Shown: piece by piece, positions 7,825 to 14,959 of the stretch
Layout of the letters: each line of letters opens with the position of its first letter
Numbering within the stretch: position 1 is the stretch's first letter
NCBI GenBank assembly: GCA_027485535.1
Contig: JAIXQV010000018.1
Location: forward strand, 1 to 20,684
DNA from: Oxalobacteraceae bacterium
GTDB taxonomy: Bacteria; Pseudomonadota; Gammaproteobacteria; Burkholderiales; Burkholderiaceae_D
Length of the DNA: 20,684 nt
Reading direction: 5' to 3'
The notes under the pieces: model-generated
What the model was told of the DNA's origin: nothing
Databases searched by the model: none
Seen by the model: the letters and a program-made list of their open reading frames with translations, nothing else
Translations under genes and position numbers: made by a program

Positions 7825-8789
7825 TGGTCGAAGCTGCGAAGTGCAAGCCCACACACTAGCGTGCATGCAGCGGGGTGCTCTTGGTCATCGGCGAACACCC
7901 CGGGCTTCACCGCCAATTGCTGCCATGGGTCGAGCGCGCTAACAGCCACCGACATCCGCTGCGCCAAGGCGCTTTGCAACTCAGCCGGTGCGGGGCCTAG
8001 TAGATAAATATGATGCAAGCTTGCTTGACCGGCTGAGGTCTGGGACAACTGAAAAGCGCGATTGAATTCCTGACAGATTGCGTCAACTGCGCTAGCTTCT
8101 TTACGCACTAGTATTGAGCCAAGGTATTTTTCAAACAGCAGAGCCTCGCCCTGCATAAAGTAGGCATGGACCTGATCGGTTTCGATCTGAATCACGCCAA
8201 GCAGACGGTCAGCCGAGGCGTCACTTGATTTGAGCATTAAGCCAATCGCCGACATCAGCGCCTGCGACTCAACATCGATAATCTGTGGTTTGAGTCCGAC
8301 GGCGATCGCAAGCTCTGCGCGCTCATTGATTTTTTCTTGTCGCGCTGCGACCAGCATGACGTCGATAGCATCGGCGTGCTGCACACTAGGTCCCATGATG
8401 GCGAAATCTACACCGATCTCTTCACGCGCTACCGGCAGCAAAGCCATCGCCTCGGCCTCGACATGCATCTCTAATTCGTCTTCCGTTGATTGGGCCGGCA
8501 AGCTCAGCGTTTTTTTGATCACCGCACTGGCAGGCAACGCGAGCGCTGCGTGGCGTAGCCGACTACCGCTCTCGCGCAAGGCATCGCGCAAAGCGTCACA
8601 GACGGCGTCGCGCATGACAACACCGCCGTCACGGATCGCACCCGCTGGCAAGCGTTGATGCGCATAGTGCGCAATCTGGAGATGGCGACCGCTAGGTGCC
8701 AACTCCATCACCCGCACGCCACTCGCATTGATGTCGACACCAATGACGGGTATCGTTGTCCGGCCCCACCAGCGATGAAAAGACAGCAT
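7821..8789 (-). CDS. pilM: Type IV pilus assembly ATPase-like protein PilM (actin fold)
   Basis: Cytoplasmic actin-like protein that binds the PilN N-terminal peptide and forms the cytoplasmic ring of the alignment complex. The N-terminal phosphate-binding strand IGVDINASGVRVMEL and the SHS2-type insertion with LPASAVIKKTLSLP are typical of PilM/EpsL-like proteins. The ATG at 8789 is chosen: a purine-rich GGAAGAGG ends 8 bases upstream. The alternative TTG at 8822 has no ribosome site. That gives 322 residues, a little shorter than the roughly 350 of Pseudomonas PilM. It is the first gene of the pilMNOPQ-aroK-aroB-dgt run and diverges from ponA, the classic proteobacterial arrangement. Confidence 0.95.
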   Translation of the reverse strand: MLSFHRWWGRTTIPVIGVDINASGVRVMELAPSGRHLQIAHYAHQRLPAGAIRDGGVVMRDAVCDALRDALRESGSRLRHAALALPASAVIKKTLSLPAQSTEDELEMHVEAEAMALLPVAREEIGVDFAIMGPSVQHADAIDVMLVAARQEKINERAELAIAVGLKPQIIDVESQALMSAIGLMLKSSDASADRLLGVIQIETDQVHAYFMQGEALLFEKYLGSILVRKEASAVDAICQEFNRAFQLSQTSAGQASLHHIYLLGPAPAELQSALAQRMSVAVSALDPWQQLAVKPGVFADDQEHPAACTLVCGLALRSFDQ

Positions 8790-8859
8790 TCGCTGGACCT
8801 CTTCCTGTATTGTCAAATTCAAAACGTGCGGCGGATGCTAGCAAGCGTGTTTCGGCGCT

Positions 8860-8888
8860 GTAAAGTAGACCTGCAACAGCGTTGTCAA
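8860..8888 (-). promoter_or_regulatory. Candidate sigma-70 promoter for the pilM operon
   Basis: The minus strand has a perfect TTGACA (complement of 8883-8888). At 15-18 bases further on lie only weak -10 candidates (TACTTT or TTTACA within 8859-8867). The site is about 70 bases upstream of the pilM ATG. The -35 is good and the -10 is poor, so it is a candidate only. Confidence 0.4.
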
Positions 8889-8981
8889 ATACCGACGCCG
8901 TGCTTTGCATCGCGCTATTGTTGTTGCGTCATCAAGCGGGGGTATCAACAGCAAGCCGAAATAGGAGGAATGGCCTGCCGC

Positions 8982-8987
8982 TATAAT
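8982..8987 (+). promoter_or_regulatory. Perfect -10 box (TATAAT) upstream of ponA
   Basis: TATAAT in context CCGCTATAATGATCG sits 35 bases before the ponA ATG. Transcription would begin near 8994, giving a leader of about 28 bases without a Shine-Dalgarno site. No good -35 lies 16-18 bases upstream (AAATAG at best). Confidence 0.55.
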
Positions 8988-9022
8988 GATCGCTGTTCAC
9001 CACCGCCGCATATCCCGCCTGA

Positions 9023-11416
9023 ATGACTAACCCGTCTCCGACTGATAGCGCTGATCAAAGTCAGCGTGAAAAATGGCCCGCTCCAGTGCGATTAGCGCTC
9101 AGCGTGTTTGGCTTTATGGCTGGGCTATCGCTGATTGGTGCGCTATTGGTGGTGTTCATGATGATGATGGCGTTTCCGAACCTGCCGGATATCGACTCGT
9201 TAGCAACCTATCAGCCCAAGATGCCGCTGCGCGTGTTCTCGGCAGACAACATGTTGATCGGCGAATTCGGGGAAGAGCGACGTAGCCTGGTGCGCTACAA
9301 AGATATTCCCAAGGTGATGAAGCAGGCGGTGCTGGCGATTGAGGATGATCGCTTTTATGAGCACCACGGCGTGGATTACTGGGGCATCTTGCGTGCGGCG
9401 GTCCACAATGCACTGGGCGGTCGTCGACAAGGCGCCTCTACGATCACCCAGCAAGTCGCGCGTAATTTCTTTTTGTCGAGCGAGCAAACCATCAAGCGCA
9501 AGCTTTATGAGGTTCTGCTGGCTTGGAAAATTGAAAAAACCCTGACCAAGGATCAGATTCTCGAGCTGTACATGAATCAGATATATCTTGGCCAGCGTGC
9601 TTATGGCTTCGCATCGGCAGCGCAAATCTATTTCGGCAAGAAGCTTGGCGACATTAGTGTGGCCGAGGCGGCGATGCTAGCAGGACTACCAAAAGCACCT
9701 TCTGCGAACAACCCCGTGGTTAACCCGAAGCGCGCGAAGGCACGTCAGCTGTACATCTTGCAGCGCATGCATGATCTTGGCTATATCACGACCGCGCAAT
9801 ACGAACAGGCGCGTGACGAACAGCTGAAGATCAAGATGGATAGTAATGACTTTGGTGTACACGCCGAGTATGTCGCCGAGATGGCACGCCAGATGGTGTA
9901 CGACCAATACAAAGAAGATGCCTACACGCGCGGTCTGAATGTTTTCACCACCATCACCAAAGCGGATCAGGACGCTGCTTATCTCGCGCTCAGGCGCGGG
10001 GTGCTGGACTATGAAAAGCGACAGCCCTACCGTGGGCCTGAGGGATACATGGAGATCCCCGCGGACAAGACCGAAGCAGAGGCTGCGATCGAAACCGAAC
10101 TTGCAGAGCACCCGGATAGCGACGGCATCATCGCCGCCGCGGTGTTGTCGACCGGCCCTAAAACCGTACGCGCCGTGCTGGCGTCTGGTGAGGAAATCAC
10201 GGTCACCGAGGCAGGCCTTGGCATGGCCGCTACTGCGCTGACTGATAAAGTACCCGCGAACAAGCGCATCCGAAGGGGCGCGATTATTCGCGTGACTCAG
10301 GAAGGTAGCAGCTGGTTCTTGATCCAACTGCCGGAGGTGGAGTCAGCCTTTGTCGCGGTCAATTCAGAGAACGGCGCGATCCGGGCGCTAGTCGGTGGCT
10401 TTGACTTCAGCCGCAACAAGTTCAACCATGTCACGCAGGCATGGCGTCAGCCTGGTTCTTCCTTCAAGCCCTTTATTTATTCAGCGGCGCTGGAAAAAGG
10501 TTTTTGGCCGGGCACGGTCGTCAATGATGCGCCGCTCAGCTTCGATGCTTCGCAGACGGGTAGTCAGGCATGGGAGCCCAAGAACTACGATGGCAAGTAC
10601 GAAGGGCCAATGACGATTCGTAAAGGCTTGTCGAAATCGAAAAACATGATCTCGATTCGTATCCTCGACAAGATCGGCCCAGCATATGCTCAGGAGTACA
10701 TCACTCGTTTCGGATTCGATGGGGACAAAAATCCGCCTTACCTCACCCTCGCGCTCGGCGCAGGATCGGTGACGCCACTGCAATTGGCAGCTGCGTACAG
10801 CGTATTTGCCAATGGGGGGTATAAGGTCAACCCTTACCTGATCTCGAAAATCACCAGCAATGACGGCAAACCGCTATTTGAGGTCATGCCCGACAAAGCA
10901 GGTGACGACGCTCTGCGGGTGATCGATGCGCGTAACGCCTATGTCATCGACAGCATGTTGAAGGATGTCGTGCGTTACGGTACCGCGACGCGCGCTTTGT
11001 CGCTCAAGCGCAGTGACATCGCCGGCAAAACCGGCACCACCAATGACTCGATTGATGCCTGGTTCGCCGGCTATCACCCGAAACTGGTTGGTGTGGCATG
11101 GATAGGCTTCGACAAGCCGCGCAACTTGGGCAACAAAGAAACAGGCGGTGGTCTTGCATTACCGATCTGGATCAACTACATGCAGAAAGCCTTACCAAGC
11201 TTACCCGTAGCAGACCGTGAGATACCGTTTGGCGTCATTAACCATAACGGCGACATGATGTATAGCGAGTATGTTGAAGGTGAGGGCGTGCACTCACTGG
11301 GCATGCATCAGGGCGATGACAAGCCCAATGCTGGCACCGCGGACTCACAAAAGGAAGGGACGCGCGAGCCCAGCAAAGAATTACTCAAAGAAGGCGCCAA
11401 GGGCGAGATTTTCTGA
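9023..11416 (+). CDS. ponA: Penicillin-binding protein 1A (bifunctional class A PBP)
   Basis: Peptidoglycan synthase that polymerises glycan strands and cross-links peptides at the periplasmic face of the inner membrane. Residues about 22-52 are a membrane anchor containing a run of four Met. The glycosyltransferase family 51 domain follows, with EDDRFYEHHG (catalytic E107), QGASTITQQ (from 136) and a later YLGQRAYGFASAAQIYFGK segment. An inserted OB-like domain precedes the transpeptidase, which has S479-S-F-K482 (nucleophile S479), S539-K-N541 and K669-T-G-T672. 797 residues is normal for PBP1A. The C-terminal tail is Glu/Lys/Gly-rich and probably disordered. Divergent from pilM, and followed by its own terminator. 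There is no Shine-Dalgarno site; the ATG overlaps the stop of an upstream 18-codon frame. The symbol mrcA is also used. Confidence 0.98.
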   Translation: MTNPSPTDSADQSQREKWPAPVRLALSVFGFMAGLSLIGALLVVFMMMMAFPNLPDIDSLATYQPKMPLRVFSADNMLIGEFGEERRSLVRYKDIPKVMKQAVLAIEDDRFYEHHGVDYWGILRAAVHNALGGRRQGASTITQQVARNFFLSSEQTIKRKLYEVLLAWKIEKTLTKDQILELYMNQIYLGQRAYGFASAAQIYFGKKLGDISVAEAAMLAGLPKAPSANNPVVNPKRAKARQLYILQRMHDLGYITTAQYEQARDEQLKIKMDSNDFGVHAEYVAEMARQMVYDQYKEDAYTRGLNVFTTITKADQDAAYLALRRGVLDYEKRQPYRGPEGYMEIPADKTEAEAAIETELAEHPDSDGIIAAAVLSTGPKTVRAVLASGEEITVTEAGLGMAATALTDKVPANKRIRRGAIIRVTQEGSSWFLIQLPEVESAFVAVNSENGAIRALVGGFDFSRNKFNHVTQAWRQPGSSFKPFIYSAALEKGFWPGTVVNDAPLSFDASQTGSQAWEPKNYDGKYEGPMTIRKGLSKSKNMISIRILDKIGPAYAQEYITRFGFDGDKNPPYLTLALGAGSVTPLQLAAAYSVFANGGYKVNPYLISKITSNDGKPLFEVMPDKAGDDALRVIDARNAYVIDSMLKDVVRYGTATRALSLKRSDIAGKTGTTNDSIDAWFAGYHPKLVGVAWIGFDKPRNLGNKETGGGLALPIWINYMQKALPSLPVADREIPFGVINHNGDMMYSEYVEGEGVHSLGMHQGDDKPNAGTADSQKEGTREPSKELLKEGAKGEIF

Positions 11417-11421
11417 TTAGG

Positions 11422-11443
11422 CGCCAGTGCGCTGGCGTTTGTT
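11422..11443 (+). terminator. Rho-independent terminator of ponA
   Basis: CGCCAG (11422-11427) pairs with CTGGCG (11432-11437) around the loop TGCG, followed by TTTGTT. It starts 6 bases after the ponA stop. On the minus strand no T-run follows the stem, so it would not end cyaY well. Confidence 0.8.
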
Positions 11444-11484
11444 GGGAGGGTTCGCTCGAAGCGTTTATTGGAAGCGTTTTTGTA

Positions 11485-11817
11485 TCAAGCGCTGATACTG
11501 AGAGCAACCCCCGCCTGCTCGCTGGCGAGTCTGGACAATGCGCTGAATAGTTCGCCACTGTCGCGCGTATCACACCAGCTGCCGTCCTTCAGTCGAAAGT
11601 GAAAGCCACCGGCGCGCGCAGCAACCCAAATCTCTTGCATCGGTGCCTGCGTGTTGACGATGATCTTGCTAGCGCTATCAATAAACTCGATCTGAAGCAC
11701 GTTGCCGCTGCGGCTGCATTCAATATCTGCATCGGCGACATCAGCAGCACGCTCGAGGCTGATCTCGATCTGGTCCAAGACGCGCTCGGCAATGCTCAGA
11801 AACTCGGTTTCGGTCAT
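11485..11817 (-). CDS. cyaY: Iron-sulfur cluster assembly protein CyaY (bacterial frataxin)
   Basis: Small cytoplasmic iron-binding protein that interacts with the IscS desulfurase and tunes Fe-S cluster assembly. The sequence MTETEFLSIAERVLDQIE starts the first helix, with many acidic residues for iron binding (DVADADIECSRSG). The sheet segment QEIWVAARAGGFHF carries the conserved Trp and Gly residues of frataxins, and a GSWCDTRDSGELFSALS end matches the family. The ATG at 11817 has GGAG 6 bases upstream; the ATG four codons earlier overlaps that site and is less likely. 110 residues, normal. Diverges from lptM by 75 bases. A perfect inverted repeat GTATCA/TGATAC (11482-11498) spans its stop codon, without a T-run. 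Confidence 0.93.
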   Translation of the reverse strand: MTETEFLSIAERVLDQIEISLERAADVADADIECSRSGNVLQIEFIDSASKIIVNTQAPMQEIWVAARAGGFHFRLKDGSWCDTRDSGELFSALSRLASEQAGVALSISA

Positions 11818-11892
11818 GCTAAACTCCATTCGATGTTTTGACGCACGTTTCTGCCCACACAGGGCTACGTCACCGGCCTATCTCACGTCTCT

Positions 11893-12063
11893 ATGCGCCA
11901 GCTATCCTGCATTCTAGCGATGATATTCAGTATCGGCTTGTCAGCTTGTGGCCAGAAGAGCCCGCTGTATATGCCAGATCGTCCAGCGCCTCCAGCCAAT
12001 TCCACCAACACCGAATTTGACGCGCAGCCGGCGAATAATGCCGGTGCAGCGCGTAAGCCCTAA
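11893..12063 (+). CDS. lptM: Small lipoprotein, LptM (YifL) family
   Basis: A 56-codon gene. It starts with a hydrophobic signal (ILAMIFSIGLSAC), lipobox LSAC with the lipidated Cys at 19. The motif CGQKSPLYMP matches the CG-KGPLY-P core of LptM/YifL, the lipoprotein that helps the LptD secretin-like LPS translocon fold with its disulfides in E. coli. The rest is a Pro/Ala/Asn-rich tail of low complexity. It lies between divergent cyaY and co-directional lysA, 2 bases ahead of the lysA ATG; cyaY-lptM-(dapF/lysA) neighbourhoods are known in proteobacteria. No Shine-Dalgarno site precedes the ATG. The family assignment rests on the short core motif plus position; the molecular role is inferred from E. 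coli. Confidence 0.85.
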   Translation: MRQLSCILAMIFSIGLSACGQKSPLYMPDRPAPPANSTNTEFDAQPANNAGAARKP

Positions 12064-12065
12064 CT

Positions 12066-13349
12066 ATGTCGTATTTTGAATATCGTGGTGACACCCTATA
12101 CGTCGAAGATGTGCCGCTTGACCAAATTGCGGAGCAATTCGGCTCGCCAACCTATGTCTACTCACGTGCCGCACTGAGCAACAATTTTATGGCCTACGCC
12201 GACGCTTGTCGTGCGAATGGCCGCGATGACAGTGACGCGCTGGTCTGCTACTCAGTCAAGTCGAACTCGAATCTCGCCGTTCTTAGCTTGCTCGGGAAAC
12301 TCGGCTCCGGCTTCGATATTGTCTCGGGCGGTGAGTTGTTACGTGTTTTGGCAGCCGGTGGTGATCCGCGCAAAGTCATCTTCTCAGGCGTCGGCAAATC
12401 AGAAGAAGAGATCAAACTCGCGCTGTCGCACGATATTCTTTGCTTCAATGTAGAGTCGATTCCCGAACTACACCGACTGAGCGCCATCGCCAGCAGCATG
12501 GGTCGACAGGCTCGGGTGTCGCTGCGCGTAAACCCGGACGTTGACCCCAAAACTCATCCATATATCTCGACTGGGCTGAAAGAAAACAAGTTCGGTATCG
12601 CTTTCGAGGATGCCCTCGAGACCTACCGCATTGCTAACAACCTTTCCCAGATCGAAGTAACGGGCATTGATTGCCACATCGGATCGCAACTGCTGGATGA
12701 TGCGCCGCTGCTGGAAGCACTCGACAAAGTGATCGAACTGGTTGACCAGTTGCACACCATGGGCATCGCTCTACACCACCTGGATATTGGTGGCGGCATA
12801 GGCATTACCTATGACAACGAGAAGCCGGTGGCAGTCGCTGATTATCTGGGGCGCCTGTTTAAGCGTATCGATCGCTGGCGTGCCGAAAAATATGACGGCG
12901 CCCCTATCAGCGTCATGTTTGAACCGGGACGATCGATCGTCGGTAATGCGGGGGTTCTGCTGACTCGCGTGGAATATCTCAAGCATGGTGCGAGCAAAAA
13001 TTTTGCGGTGGTCGACGCCGCGATGAATGATCTGATGCGCCCGGCGATGTATGAGGCCTGGCATGGTGTCCAATCTGTCCAAAGGCGCGATGCCACTACC
13101 CTGTCGTATGACGTAGTAGGCCCGGTCTGCGAGTCGGGTGACTGGCTGGCGCGTGATCGGCAGCTCACGCTTGCGCCCGGCGACCTGTTGGCCATCATGT
13201 CGGCAGGTGCGTACGGCATGACCATGGCATCGAACTACAACACGCGTGGTCGCGCAGCCGAGGTGCTGGTTGATGGCAGCCGCGTCAGCGTGATTCGGCG
13301 TCGAGAGAACCCGAAAGACCTTTTCGCGCTCGAATCCATCGTTGAATAG
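12066..13349 (+). CDS. lysA: Diaminopimelate decarboxylase
   Basis: Last step of lysine synthesis: decarboxylates meso-diaminopimelate, using pyridoxal phosphate, in the cytoplasm. Fold type III signatures are intact: Schiff-base Lys65 in CYSVKSNSN, H204 in CHIGSQL, the phosphate loop DIGGGIG (240-246), EPGR (from 286), and C355 in GPVCESGD, which is the partner-subunit catalytic Cys. Length 427 matches the family. The start is 2 bases after lptM and lacks a Shine-Dalgarno site, so the two are probably co-transcribed and coupled. Its last 65 bases overlap the end of msrQ on the other strand. A 7-bp stem TGCGGCC/GGCCGCA (13354-13369) follows the stop but has no T-run. Confidence 0.98.
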   Translation: MSYFEYRGDTLYVEDVPLDQIAEQFGSPTYVYSRAALSNNFMAYADACRANGRDDSDALVCYSVKSNSNLAVLSLLGKLGSGFDIVSGGELLRVLAAGGDPRKVIFSGVGKSEEEIKLALSHDILCFNVESIPELHRLSAIASSMGRQARVSLRVNPDVDPKTHPYISTGLKENKFGIAFEDALETYRIANNLSQIEVTGIDCHIGSQLLDDAPLLEALDKVIELVDQLHTMGIALHHLDIGGGIGITYDNEKPVAVADYLGRLFKRIDRWRAEKYDGAPISVMFEPGRSIVGNAGVLLTRVEYLKHGASKNFAVVDAAMNDLMRPAMYEAWHGVQSVQRRDATTLSYDVVGPVCESGDWLARDRQLTLAPGDLLAIMSAGAYGMTMASNYNTRGRAAEVLVDGSRVSVIRRRENPKDLFALESIVE

Positions 13350-13932
13350 GTCCTGCGGCCCTGGCCGCAAGTAAGATCATGATGATCGCACCCATCAGGA
13401 TGGGCTCCGCAAAATTCTGCTTGCCCGCACGCATCCACCAGAAGTGCAAAAGCGCCAGTAGCGCCACGCCATAAACCAGCCGATGCAACTGTGACCACCG
13501 ACGGCCAAGTCGTCGTTGCATCACGTTAGTGCTGGTCACCGCCAAGGGAATCAGTAATAAAAATGCTGCGAAGCCAACGGTAATGAAAGGCCGCTTCCAG
13601 ACATCACGCCCAATCTCGGCCAGATCAAAAAAATGATCGAACCAAATAAACGTGGTGAAGTGAAGACAAGCATAGAAAAAAGCGAATAGCCCAAGCATGC
13701 GGCGCAGTGCCTGCAGCCAGTGCTGCCCGCTCAGTCGACGCAAGGGCGTGATGGCGAGTGTCAGACTCAGAAAGTAAAGTGTCCAGTCGCCGCTGCTGCG
13801 GGTGAGACTCTCGATCGGGTTAGCGCCTAGCTTGTCCTGCGCCGCCAACCAGACATGGATCAGCAAGGGCAGCAACGCGCTCACGAACAGTGCGCGCTTT
13901 AACTGCTTTACTCGCTCAGCGCTCAGCGACAT
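13285..13932 (-). CDS. msrQ: MsrQ, haem-binding membrane subunit of periplasmic methionine sulfoxide reductase
   Basis: Membrane b-type haem protein that passes electrons to MsrP for repair of oxidised Met in periplasmic proteins. About six membrane helices are seen, starting ALFVSALLPLLIHVWLA. The ferric-reductase-like core has His in FFYACLHFTTF and in WSQLHRLVYGVALLALLHFWW, the probable haem ligands. 215 residues is close to the usual 200-215. It starts 4 bases after the msrP stop with no clear ribosome site, so it is probably coupled to msrP. The last 21 codons or so run into the lysA coding end; this basic tail (WIRARKGLSGSLDAESR) lies beyond the last helix and may not be under strong constraint. 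Confidence 0.94.
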   Translation of the reverse strand: MSLSAERVKQLKRALFVSALLPLLIHVWLAAQDKLGANPIESLTRSSGDWTLYFLSLTLAITPLRRLSGQHWLQALRRMLGLFAFFYACLHFTTFIWFDHFFDLAEIGRDVWKRPFITVGFAAFLLLIPLAVTSTNVMQRRLGRRWSQLHRLVYGVALLALLHFWWMRAGKQNFAEPILMGAIIMILLAARAAGPIQRWIRARKGLSGSLDAESR

Positions 13933-13936
13933 TGAA

Positions 13937-14902
13937 TCAGTAGAACTTCCTCAGATCCATGCCGCTATACAGCGAGGCGACCTCTGGGTAGCCGTTGAAC
14001 ATCAGGGTCTTGCGCTTCTTGGTGAAAAAGCCATCCTCACCAATGCGGCGCTCGCTGGCTTGCGACCAGCGCGGATGATCAACGTCAGGGTTTACATTGG
14101 AGTAGAAGCCATACTCATCAGGCGCTGCAAGATTCCATGAGGTTCTGGGCTGAACTTCAGTGAAGCGAATTCGCACAATCGATTTCGCTGATTTGAAGCC
14201 GTATTTCCATGGAACGATGATGCGAACCGGCGCGCCATTCTGATTAGGCAGCACTTGACCATACATACCAAGGGTTAGCAAAGTCAGCGGGTGGTTGGCC
14301 TCATCGATACGCAAGCCTTCGGTATAGGGCCACTCGAGCACACGACTGCGCACACCCGGCATCTGCGCACGATCGGCCAAGGTGGTGAACTCGACATACT
14401 TCGCGTTACCTGTCGGCTCGACTTTACGAATCAGCTCGGCCAAGGGGAAACCAATCCAGGGGATGGCCATGGACCAACCCTCGACACAGCGTAGCCGGTA
14501 CAAGCGCTCCTCAAGCGGCGCGAGCTTCAGCAACGTATCAAGGTCCAGCGTGAGCGGCTTCTTAACCTCGCCATCGACTCGCAAGGTCCATGGACGGGGC
14601 TTCAGCGATCCGGCATACAGCGCTGGATCACCTTTGTCGGTGCCGAACTCATAAAAATTATTGTAGGTGGTCGCATCAGAATACGCCGTGGGCTTATCCG
14701 TTGCGCTGTATTTCGCATTGCGTTGCGCTGGCAAGCGCTGGCGAGTCGAAGACTCAGTCGCCATCGCGGACCCGGCCCATCCGGATGCTGCCAATGAACT
14801 GGCCGCCATACCCTGCAAGAACGATCGCCGCGAGATTGCAATCTCGCGCGGCGTGATTTCAGAAGCGAGTGGTTCGTTGTATCGCGGGATTTTTATCAGC
14901 AT
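13937..14902 (-). CDS. msrP: MsrP, periplasmic methionine sulfoxide reductase catalytic subunit (molybdenum)
   Basis: Molybdopterin enzyme, exported folded by the Tat pathway, that reduces protein-bound methionine sulfoxide in the periplasm. The twin-arginine signal ISRRSFLQG (R25-R26) is followed by a hydrophobic Ala-rich stretch ending near 48. The sulfite-oxidase fold has the Mo-ligand Cys139 in RCVEGWSMAIPW, and further conserved segments such as PVRIIVPWKYGFKSAKSI. 321 residues from the ATG at 14902, the usual size. A GTG at 14929 is a possible earlier start. There is no strong ribosome site. It lies 57 bases after ccsB on the same strand and directly ahead of msrQ. Formerly called YedY. 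Confidence 0.95.
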   Translation of the reverse strand: MLIKIPRYNEPLASEITPREIAISRRSFLQGMAASSLAASGWAGSAMATESSTRQRLPAQRNAKYSATDKPTAYSDATTYNNFYEFGTDKGDPALYAGSLKPRPWTLRVDGEVKKPLTLDLDTLLKLAPLEERLYRLRCVEGWSMAIPWIGFPLAELIRKVEPTGNAKYVEFTTLADRAQMPGVRSRVLEWPYTEGLRIDEANHPLTLLTLGMYGQVLPNQNGAPVRIIVPWKYGFKSAKSIVRIRFTEVQPRTSWNLAAPDEYGFYSNVNPDVDHPRWSQASERRIGEDGFFTKKRKTLMFNGYPEVASLYSGMDLRKFY

Positions 14903-14959
14903 GATGATACCGGCGCCTTGCTCGGCCACTCTTTACGCGGCGGCCGAGTCGTCAATCCA

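Noticed and set aside
13354..13369. Stem TGCGGCC/GGCCGCA as a lysA terminator
   Set aside because: Only two bases lie between the arms and no T-run follows on either strand.
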